From Siderastrea siderea (lineage: Eukaryota > Cnidaria > Anthozoa > Scleractinia > Rhizangiidae), in the NCBI GenBank assembly GCA_964030785.1, contig OZ034973.1, forward strand, positions 2,048,632 through 2,112,631: DNA of 64,000 nucleotides, read 5' to 3'. This document shows positions 32,295-41,498 of the stretch, one piece after another. The notes below the pieces were generated by a model, which was given only the letters and a program-made list of their open reading frames with translations, was not told where the DNA came from and made no database searches. How positions within the stretch are numbered: the first letter of the stretch is position 1; each line of letters begins with the position of its first letter. Both the position numbers and the translations under genes were made by a program.

Positions 32295-35200
32295 ATCGAT
32301 CGATCGATCGATCGATCGATCGATCGATCGATCAATCAATCAATCAATCAATCGATCCATCAATCCACTAATCGGTCAACCATTCAATGAACAAATCAAT
32401 AACTTAATCACCCAGTTATTTCATTGTTCACCCAAATTACTGTTTACAGCGCTGTTCAAAGTTTAGTCGTGACGTTTGCAGGACTAATATGGCTATAGTA
32501 CTCTCCAGAATCCCCTCTGATTTGTCTCTTGTTTGACATTCTTTCATTGGTTTTCTTCATTTTCTGATTATATTACTTGTTGCCTGTTCTGACGTTGTTT
32601 GAAAATACAGTATGGAGAGGAAGACGTCACTCTAACATGGTTTGACACCTATCCTGATAAACGACCAATAAGATGTGAGATTAGACTCATATAGGTGGCG
32701 TTTGACCCGGGCCTTATAAGTAGGTCATAAAACATCAAACATAAGAAGGTGCGATTCCTCACAACCCTTAAACGAACTAACAAAACAAAAACATAAACAG
32801 TAGTTCCTTCCCTTTGTTGAATACCTGAGAGCGGCGCTGTAAAGACAAGCAGTGAACAATCCGGGCAAGCCTCTCAAATGTCCAAGTTTGTTGATAACGA
32901 AATACGGAAGAACCTGAGAAGAAGAAACATAGAAAGCAGGTCATTGACCGAAGGGGCCGCTCTCGCCACAACTGTCACGAGCCATCCCACCCCCCCCCCC
33001 CCTCATCCCCGACCTATTTCTGCACTCTGCTTTCCTGGATCCGGGATCCGCTCCTGATTATAGTAAATTATGTAGATACATGAGCATGATGGCTTCTCAT
33101 GGTAGAATGCCAATGTACAATGTCAACAACCAACAGTTTAGTCCAGTTTGGAATAACTAGAAGAACATTCCATACAAGAAAAAACAATTCTCATTAGCTT
33201 TAGGTCTTCATCCAGTGTTAAAAGTCAGAGCTCTCTTGAATGAAAAGGTGGAACCACATAAAGGTAGTCCTCAAGAACTATCACTGAATGAGCAAAGTTT
33301 AGGATTTTATTTGGTGCAAAAGTTATTAACAGCATCACAGGTAAGATAGTACCTCACATTTAGGATTTCACCCACTGCTCGACTCGAAAATTACAGCGTA
33401 ATAAACAGCTTTACAGGAGTACTGCTCGCAGCTTTCGTTTGAATAGTCACACTTTACGGATTTCAGCCGACACAAATTAAAACAACCTTGAGAAGCCGTA
33501 TCAAATAGTATTACAAGAAATTACTGCAATGAGATTTCAAGGAATGGTCACACTTTAGGGGTGTCATTAGGACCACTTGGCTTTTATTGTTCATTTTGCC
33601 ACACAAAATAGCTTTCACTTTTAAATTGCCACACTTCAGGATTTCATCCACAGATTTAACACGGTTGGTCTTGGATGGGAAGTGTCCCTATTTGTCCCTA
33701 TTTGTCCCGCTTCGTGCCGTCATTGGGATCCAGCTTCTCGCCCGCCCTTTCCCACCTAGCCTTCCTTTACACTCCCTGCCCTCTTTTCTCCTGAGCCCCC
33801 CCTGGGCTCCCCCTCGCACTTCGGAGACCCAGGGGCAGACTATCTGTCCCCGGATCTTCGAAGATGGTTTCAAAGTAACTTTACTGGCCTGCGTAGCAAG
33901 CGTTTCCGTGGGGTTTCAGAGCAAAAAGAGTCCAAAGAACGGGATTTTCGAAGTTTTAGCCGCGCCAGGAGCCCATGATGGGCTCCTGGCGCGCGAAAAC
34001 TGGGGCGAGGATAGCAAGCGTTTCTGTGGGGTTTCAGAGCAAAAAATGTCCGAAGAAAGGGATTTTCGAAGTTTTAGCCGCCATTTTTCGCGCGGCCAAA
34101 ACTTCGAAATCCCGTTCTTCGCACCTTTTTTGCTCTGAAACCCCTCAGAAACGCTTGCTACGCAGGCTATAACTTTACCTGATCGCCTCTTGTGATCTTG
34201 CCCTGTTCTTTCAAGTCGCACCCAGCATAAGTTGCAAATATGACCATTCCGTCCAAAGCACATACGGTTATCACCACAAATAGGCACGGAATATTCAGCC
34301 ACAACGCTCTAATAAATATGCAAGAAAACGGTGAATAATCCGTACAACAACAAGCTATGAAAGTTAGTGTATTCAAGTCGACAGGCTGTTGTGTTTCTAT
34401 TATATATGTGTCGTTACGTCTGATTTCTGATAAGCATCTAATTCGTTAAATAGTTTTAAGAACACTATTAGAAAAAAGAATCTCGAAGCGTTACTGGAGG
34501 AAGGATGTCACAACTGTCCTCTATGTAGTAATAAGTGACTTTTGATTTTCTGAACATTTGGGGGTTGTATCACTATAGGTTGATGTGATATTATATTTTA
34601 TATTTTATATTGTATATATTGTAATATTTTATATATTTTTACTACTTTAGATAGGTATAGATAGGTGTCCCCAATTAGCTTACTTTAGTGTAAGCTAGAT
34701 ATTTTAAGACACGTTAATAAAGTTTATTATTATTATTATTTATTATTATTAAGCATCTCGTGGAATGCAAGGCTTCGATTCTTTGCCAAAATTAGACAGC
34801 GAGCAGTCGTTACTATCTCTTCAAGGATAGCAGCGCGCGCCAAGAAACGGGAATGGCGCGAGACGTGAGCCGCAAGGAACAAGGGGGCGACTAATTTTTC
34901 CGTCCTTGGGTTGCGCCCTCGTTAATAGAAACGCAGCTCGGATAGCGCCATTCCCGATCCTCAAGCGCATTCCAGCTACAATCCTTGAGGAAAAACAAAA
35001 ACTGCCCGCAGCGTTTGACAAAATTTGTTTTTTTTTTAAGCGCACTGAAGTGGCGCCCTCTTGCTCCGCATTATTAACACGGGGATGATACAGGGGACGA
35101 CGAGCTTAAATTTGCACCTGTTGTGACTGGTTTTACTCTAGTTATTTGAAAATCGCTTAGATTGCATGGGCAAGAAGTGAGGTGAAGAAAAAGAATGGCA

Positions 35201-38200
35201 TTAAACTACTGGTTTAATTTGACTTTAATAACAATTGCTTGTCTTTCGGGATATTTCCTTCAATCGAGTTATTTGTGATAATCCTTAAAAGCTTACCTTT
35301 TTGCATCCTTGAGCGTCTTCACGGCGAGATACCGCTGGACAAAGTACTGTGTTATCCCCCAGACGGGAAGCAGTGTGATTGTTGATCCGATTGTTAGCGA
35401 CCAGAAGGTGTTTCGAACCCTGGGATCTGGGTTAAAACTGAAAACAAACAAACGAACAAAAAGCATTGGTAAAAATAACGAATAAGAAAACAAGCAGTTA
35501 AATGTCGGCAACAGTCGAGAGGAGAATAAATTCTTTCTACATGCTTTATGACACATGGATTCGGCTAACACGTACGCAAGCCTAGTAGCTTGGCGTTAAC
35601 TCCGTGAACTTTGACATGCAACGACTAGGGTAGGTAGCCTGTCCATAGAAACACAGCATACTCTTCTCCAAGAGCAAAAGACAAGTAAAAAAGCGTTTGG
35701 TTTTTTACTAAATATAATTAAAACTTCTGTATTATGTACATACTCAAAAAAGTTGATTCGTCCATAGTTTTGATTGATCTCCCACACTTTCGTCATACCG
35801 CCTACTTCCATACTTCCAACAACTGCCACGGTAACCAGGCCTGCCAGCATAATAACCGATTGGAACACATCTGTCCACACGACCGCCTTGAGGCCTCCCT
35901 GCAGACATGCAAACTTTCATTTATTAATAATTCTAGTTACTCCTCCGCCCCGTAATTATACCGTAGTTGTCTGACAATCACACCTTAGTCATCCCACAGT
36001 TCTAGTAGGTTGTACCGCGATTTTATCGCAGTCATACCGTAGTTATACTGGTGTCCAGTACTCAAATATACTGAAGTTGCGAAACGGTCGTACTGCACTT
36101 TTCTCAAAACGAAGTTCCAACGCACTCGCATTGCAGTTATAGAGCTGTTTTACCGCAGTTGCACTGCAGTCATAACGCTGTTTTACAGCATATTGCACTA
36201 CAGTTACAACGCAGTATTACCGCAGTCGTAATACATGTATAATACAGTTTTATCTCAGTTGTAGCTCAATCACAGCGCAGATTTTATCGCAGACGTCCTG
36301 TAGTAATAACGTAGTTTTCTCGCAGTGATACTGCAGTAATAACGCAATTTTAACGCAGTAGTACTGCAATTAAAATGCAGGTTAATCGCAGTCTTTCTGG
36401 ATTTATCGCACTACTCATTAACCTGGGATTATGAGGTGAGGTAAATACTTTCACTTCAGGCTGGTGGCGTCGCATTTTTCTTAATCTAATTTATACGCAA
36501 TCTAATAATGCGTCTCACTCACCAAAGCTGTGTAAAAGGTACATACAGCGCCGGTGGCCAGGATACTAAATGTGAGCGGAATGCCTGCAACTAGAGACAA
36601 ACAAATGCGTCAGGTCTGTTGAAATTTTGATGTCCCATTCTAATACGTTTACATCAAACACTACTTTAACTCTTTTGTACGATATCCGGAAGACGAGAAA
36701 GCATACAGCAAAATGTGAGGAAACGTGAATTACTACCTACCAGCTTCCAACGCCAGCGACGGAGCAAATAAAGCCACGAACAGATATAAAGTCTGCGATA
36801 CAATGAACGGTAGTTAAGACAATAAACTTTGCAGAAATTTCCGAGCTACCCACGACCTAGCCAGGTACGTCGAAAACTAATGGCCTACAGCTTCCTCTTC
36901 TCATTCAAACGCTTATACAAGCAAACGTTGAGTGTCAGTAATCCATTTCCAAAACTCACGCTCCCTTATGTTTTGGTCACCTCTTATCTAACCTACACGA
37001 GCGGGTATGAACGGTCAAGTGAAATAAACAGTGACGTCTTAAAACAGATACTTACGACTGAAAGTACGAAGAAAAAACAGCCCACCATCCTCATGCCCAA
37101 CGAATAACGTTCTTCAAGGTACTAAAGAAAAAATGCAAGAAATAAGAGGAAATATAATGATGATGATGACGACGACGACGACGACGACGATGATGATGAA
37201 GATGATGATGATGATGATGATGATGTAAGCTGTAAGATTAAAGAAGGTCTGGGAATAGCGTTGCACGACAAAACACTATTGGTCATATAGTGACCGGGAA
37301 CAAGAACCTCGCGGACCACTGACAGCCCGTCCGCTCCCACCCCTGACCCCCACACTCCAATCAACTCTCGACCAACCTTCTTGCCTAACCGAGTTACCCT
37401 AGACGGGCCAACTTTTCATACATTTTTACATGCTAGACAAGGTCACAAGGGTCACCCGTAGCTTTCTGGGTCACCATCTTAAGCAGGCTATATTTTTTGC
37501 ATGTAAACGGTCACCGGTCAGGGGCACCGGCCCAGTAGTGGATGATTTTAGCGACAAGACTTTTAAGATCCGAACCCAAACAGTTGCATTTAACTAAACT
37601 GCTTTAATCTGTCCTCGGGAAATATTTTTTCTCATAAACGTTTATTTTGAGGTGGTTTCCGCTGAAAGGTATCTGGCTAAAGAACAAGGTCGCTTTTCTC
37701 CAGACGATTCCAATCAATGAAAATCAATCATTGATTTCAATCAATCTAATCAATATAAATCAATAATAATCAATTGATTGATATTGATTAATTTGCATAA
37801 TCAATAAAAATCGAAAATCACTCACCGACTCGTCTTAATTTTATTGATTTTTATTGATTTCTATTGATAATCAATAGTTGATTGTGCAACAGTAAAAAGC
37901 TTTTCTAAATCGGGTATCCGGTGTCTTTTGACTGAAACATGGGTATTTGAATTGGTTTACCGCTTTTCGAAATTTCGGGTAGAAAGTAAGTTTACATTTT
38001 GATTGCATTTTGTAACGATAAACTGGTTTGCGAGTAGTCAACGATTTAAAAAAAAACAACAAACAAAACAAAACAGATGTGCACGCATAACCTTTAATGA
38101 TCTCTTTTCCAGATGGTTTTTTTGATCACTGCTCGGTAATGCATGTCTGTTCTTTCTGTTGGTAGACTGACAAAAAAGCTAAAACCTGAAAAGTAATCGG

Positions 38201-38901
38201 TTGCTTTGCTAACTGCTAATTTCGGGTATAAAGAATACTGTGCCTCTTTCTATTTTGGGTATATTGAAGGGAATTTTGGCGCTTTTGTTCGGGTATATCT
38301 CTATGAATGTAGATATTGAAATAAAATGTTTGGTGGGGCGGGAGGGAGGTCTTACCAACCATAGCCTTGGAGCAAGTTTCCCACGCTGCTGGGGCAGAAA
38401 GGCGAGGAGTTTACCAAAAAAAGCGGCCCTTCTAGGCGAGGTTAGCTAACCGGTTCACTCTTACTTAATGTAAACAGGTCTGATTTTGGTCTGATATAGG
38501 GAGGGGAGGGAAGGGGATAGGGAGTGGGAGAGGGGGATAGGGGAGCTTACCTCATGCACACAAGTAATATTGATCCGTCTGAACATTGGAACGAAAACAG
38601 TGCTCACGGCGCTGCAGACGAAAACGTAGCCGATTATCGTCAGGTAAAACTGTGTTCCGTAAGAGTATATCTCCCCAGGAAGACCAAGGAGGGTTATTGC
38701 AGAAAGAAAGGAAACCAGTATTGATATGGAGACCGGCCAGAAGCTCAGCCTTCGGTTTGCCAAAAGATATTCGTCTGTTGTCTTCTGTTTCCCTCCCTTA
38801 CAAGCGTGCCATATCCCGATCAGAGCTGAGATCAACAGCACGATGGAGAAAACCACGTAGTCGCCCACGCTGAAGCGATCGTCCTCCATTTCCTCGCTCA
38901 T
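22061..38901 (-). CDS. SLC5A8/SLC5A12-like sodium-coupled solute symporter, copy B (complete)
   Basis: Complete SLC5-family transporter gene. Exons on the minus strand: 38551-38901, 37056-37121, 36741-36792, 36523-36590, 35744-35898, 35297-35437, 34179-34308, 32825-32913, 32126-32235, 31465-31535, 31063-31149, 30406-30644, 29346-29446, 22203-22342, 22061-22105. They sum to 1845 nt, an exact 614 codons plus stop, close to the roughly 610 residues of vertebrate SLC5A8. The protein starts MSEEMEDDRF, enters TM1 at about residue 12, carries GGLKAVVWTDVFQ, the STISSALN Na2-site region, and an extracellular loop in exon 12 with N-glycosylation sequons (NST, NGT). The exon 13 donor is weak (GTGATT). 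The tiny last exon follows a strong pyrimidine tract and encodes 14 residues ending TAL, a class I PDZ-ligand pattern; human SLC5A8 also ends in such a motif. Intron 13 (about 7 kb) contains a LINE and a large palindromic element. The substrate is inferred from the family; the last exon is the least certain part. Confidence 0.88.
22918..25377 (-). pseudogene. LINE reverse transcriptase and C-terminal zinc-binding region
   Basis: Open for 819 codons. Motifs in order: CPGSDGLSVEFY, NWRPISLLNIDYKIAAKA, FIDFKKAFDSLDW, RGVRQGCPLSG, the catalytic YADD in SQYADDTTAF, then SSGLEVNKSKTEAIWLG. The C terminus has CHLCTQTQTLRHLFVSC, the cysteine/histidine element typical of L1 and Tx1 clades. It starts just past the A8 frame break that separates it from the endonuclease. 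One base change in that run would make a single frame; I class it as a pseudogene because the element is truncated. Confidence 0.88.
25281..26500 (-). pseudogene. LINE AP-endonuclease and linker region
   Basis: Endonuclease/exonuclease/phosphatase-fold domain that would nick target DNA. Visible parts are WKSEWGGDVYYSHGT, SRGTMILFNP, the MIVGGDFNC motif, WRCQHPNQQQFTW, CRLDYWMVS and the final LTDHSAI. The N-terminal LNVRG- and QETH-type motifs are absent. After the domain comes a basic helical linker (RRNIEKELSG, WHEHGEKNTKYFLNLEKR). The frame leaves that of the reverse transcriptase at an A8 run near 25370. Confidence 0.85.
26637..29240. mobile_element. 2.6-kb palindromic DNA transposon (long inverted arms)
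   Basis: The left arm, about 26637-27713, and the right arm, about 28257-29240, are inverted copies over nearly 1 kb with gaps. Examples: CAGGTATA followed by GACGGAGGGGG at the left edge mirrors CCGTCTTATT and TACCTG at the right edge; GGCCCGATTTAGCC (27330) mirrors GGCTAAATCGGGCC (28621). The loop of about 540 bp is unlike the arms. An 86-codon frame occurs once in each arm (27338-27598 minus, 28367-28627 plus) because of the inversion. No transposase is seen. It lies in intron 13 of copy B. Confidence 0.72.
29550..29674. repeat. 32-bp tandem repeat, four copies
   Basis: The unit AACCAATCACAACAGACACA plus AGCAACACAATC stands head to tail in intron 12 of copy B. The first copy is shorter and diverged. 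Loose CCAATCA motifs continue to about 29920. Confidence 0.85.
32251..32353. repeat. (AATC)n/(GATC)n microsatellite next to exon 9 acceptor, copy B
   Basis: AATC units interrupted by about ten GATC units (32292-32333). It begins about 14 bases from the AG acceptor of exon 9 (32236-32237), the same place as in copy A, but the inner tract has changed from AATC to the self-complementary GATC. Confidence 0.95.
33885..34169. mobile_element. Mutator-like MITE inserted at the exon 7 splice donor of copy B
   Basis: A 285-bp element with inverted ends TGGCCTGCGTAGCAAGCG and TAGCCTGCGTAGCAAGCG (second given in reverse complement); similarity extends inward through GGGGTTTCAGAGCAAAAA. TAACTTTAC is duplicated at 33876-33884 and 34170-34178. 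A 9-bp duplication suits Mutator-like elements. Inside are further inverted copies of CGAAGTTTTAGCCGC and a small palindrome CAGGAGCCCATGATGGGCTCCTG split by its axis. On the gene strand the right duplicate reads GTAAAGTTA and is the exon 7 donor. Confidence 0.85.
34490..34755 (+). repeat. 3' end of a retroelement, (ATT)n tail
   Basis: An AT-rich stretch ends with TTAATAAAGTTTATTATT and then ATT units. AATAAAG followed by a simple triplet tail suits the 3' end of a CR1/L2-type LINE. No coding part remains. It lies in intron 6 of copy B. Confidence 0.4.
36000..36420. repeat. degenerate repeat with about 20-bp period, intron 4 of copy B
   Basis: Same family and same intron as 8296-8765 in copy A: variants of CGCAGTTTTATCGCAGT and ACTGCAGT follow one another with drift. 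Confidence 0.8.
37158..37226. repeat. (ATG/ACG)n microsatellite, intron 1 of copy B
   Basis: About 69 bp of ATG and ACG triplets. A shorter ACG/ATG tract stands at the same place in copy A (about 16836-16858). Confidence 0.93.
37700..37890. repeat. ATTGATT-rich stretch with inverted halves
   Basis: The motif ATTGATT or AATCAAT occurs more than a dozen times. The first half is mainly AATCAAT, the second mainly ATTGATT, so the region can fold on itself. It may be a small transposon, but no target duplication is clear. Intron 1 of copy B. Confidence 0.55.
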
Positions 38902-39120
38902 TTGTCAGAGTTTTGTTCAACGCACGTTCTACAAACTTGTAAATTTGATCTGGAGACGAAAGATCTCGATGGCGTGACAAGAACGCCCTAAGAGTGCTCA
39001 TTGGGGGCCCCCTATTTTTAAATAAGGGATATGGTTTCTTGGCCCCATTTTGAACTGAAATGAGAAAAAGAATTTCACCATTTTGGTTCCTAAATAAGGT
39101 TACAGTTTGATTCTTTGCGA

Positions 39121-39651
39121 CTTAACACCCTAGTCCAAATTCTCAAGGAGTTTGTCCCGGACGCAAATATCAGTCTGTGCCTCATCTTTCGATCAATGTA
39201 GATGGAAGATGGACCTGGCCAGACGTTAGAAATACATTTTGATAACAAAACCTGACAGGGACAGATAAGTTAAGTGGATTTGGATATCGACACAAGTTGA
39301 CACATTTATAGGATTCTAAGTAAACCAATCGCTAAGAATGTACATACTTGAATACAAAAGAGATTGGAAACCGCTATAAGGTGTTGAGTTTCATTAAATA
39401 CGTGCAGAATTGGAGGTTGAATATCGGGAAATTCTGTTCGCTTCATTCCTCTTAACACCCTAGCCCAAATTCTCAAGGAGTTTGTCCCGGACGCAAATAT
39501 CAGTCTGTGCCTCATCTCTCGATCAATGTAGATGGAAGATGGACCTGGCCAGACGTTAGAAATACATTTTTGATAACAAAAACTGACAGGGACAGACAGG
39601 TTAAGTGGATTTGGATTGAATATCGGGAAATTCTGTTCGCTTCATTCCTCT
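39121..39651. repeat. 165-bp direct repeat upstream of copy B
   Basis: Positions 39121-39285 recur at 39451-39615 with few changes (CTTAACACCCTAG at both starts, GACGTTAGAAATACATTTT inside). A second piece with ATATCGGGAAATTCTGTTCG stands at about 39420 and again at about 39620. The repeats lie 220-750 bp upstream of the copy B start codon, so they may fall in its promoter region. Confidence 0.85.
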
Positions 39652-41498
39652 GTAAACAAATTTAATCATTTATATTCAGGTTTAATTATGGATTTATCTT
39701 AAGTTTCTGTGTATGTTTGGTGAAGCCCCTTCCTTAGTTGGTTTTCCCAGGATTGTGAGGAGGGAGGGGGGCTACTGGTCTGAAATTCAGGGTATTCGGG
39801 TAGGGAGGTGCCTCTTGATCAAAATCTCTGATTTCAAAATCTCTGATTTTCAAAATCTGATTTCAAAAGACAAAATCTCTGATTTCTCTGCCCTAATCTA
39901 AGCCAGAATACAACGTCTTTGACCCAGTGAAAGCAATTACAGGACTCCCTTGCAGTTGGAAGTTTTTGTATGACATCTTCTTCGCGAACCTTGTTACGTG
40001 ATTTTATGATTTTGCTTTGTGCCAAGCACTTGGCTGCATTCCCACTAACAATTCCGAAGAATTCCCCCCTCCCTCCCCCGATGAGAAAGAGAGGAACGTG
40101 ATTAACCATTTTTTAACGCGGCAAGTAGCATGTTTTCATTAGTTTTCTAGTTCTTTTAACTCGGGTCATTCAAAAGAGAAATAATAAAACTGCATGGAGC
40201 CCTTCCTTCTGCGCTAAAGGAAAACGCATTTGAAAGAAGAACAACAGCAAACGGCTTACATACTGACAAGTGCCTACTTCATTCATTTCATGGTAGCAAG
40301 GTCGCTCCCGATATCGTTCTTGTTCAATGGCAAAGGGTCTGTAAAGAAGGTTGCCCTAGGCGGCAATATGCGCAGAAAACGCCGAGAAGGGGAAGATGTA
40401 ATTTTACGTGCATAAATAAGATGAGAGCTGACGTATAAACAGACTTGAGCGCGGCTTAGCTTTTTGGGTCGATTATTTAAACCAGGTCAAAGTTAGATCC
40501 GACCTGGTGCAAGATCGCGTATCGGTCTTAAACTACTCATGAAAAACGTCGGTCCAAGTTGCTGGTTGGCTTTACACACCTTCTAAACGTAGCTTAATAG
40601 TTAAGCCACGGTTTAATAAAGGTACTTATCTTATCTTAGTGAAGCTTTAACTAAACCTCGTTCAAATAATCGGCTTTCGGTACGGTTACTCAAGCTGTTC
40701 ATACATCGTGTTTATGTTTTTTTACGCACGTTATACGCGCGTAAACATTAAACGACAAAGAAAAAACACCTTACCACAGTTTTTGTCATTATTTTGTATT
40801 AAGTCACAGTTGATCGCTGCAGGTATAGTGCCCAAATCATCTGTTATTCGAAGACGCCAAATAACAATAGCAGAGCGTACGATAGGTCAGTTTCACTGAC
40901 TTTCCTTACATTTGTTTATCATTGTTTCAAAAATAAAGCGCACAATTGAAAAAGTCACAAGTCGCTCATAAGAAAGATATGAAAACTCAAAATGTTTACA
41001 ACGCAGCCTGTATGCTTAAATTTACATCGCCACACCTAAGAAAAAGCCACTATAGCCCGATGAATCTGATTACATGTGATATAATTAAAAAACAGCTTAT
41101 TACATGGGTAAGTATATCACGAGAAACGCATTCATTTCTTCAAACCTTCTTGACCACGTTTACACTAGAGGAAAGGTTTTTACGTTAAAAATTTACAATA
41201 TTTCCGGGAGTTCGGAAATGAAGCAAGAATCGTTTTGGTTCACTCAGTTTAGTTTGCACTAAAAACGTTTTTGATTCAGTAGAGTCATGTTTTCAGCTGC
41301 TCAGATTACAGTTTTTGGTTCAAAATTGACTCTTTTGTGTTCTTCTGAAATTTTGATTTAACGTGACAACTTTTCCTCTATTGTACAGGAAGTTCACCAG
41401 CGGAGCAAATCAAAGACTAAATTTGGAACGCGAGTACTCGAAAACCGGCGTCCAAAAATTGCCCGGGCTAACACCCGCAACACAGGTTACCAACGAGT
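39652..41498. other. intergenic stretch between copies C and B
   Basis: No gene or clear transposon was found. Short CTGATTTCAAAATCT repeats occur at 39825-39890. Confidence 0.5.

Noticed and set aside
37122..37364. serine-run frame
   Set aside because: (ATG/ACG)n microsatellite read in antisense.
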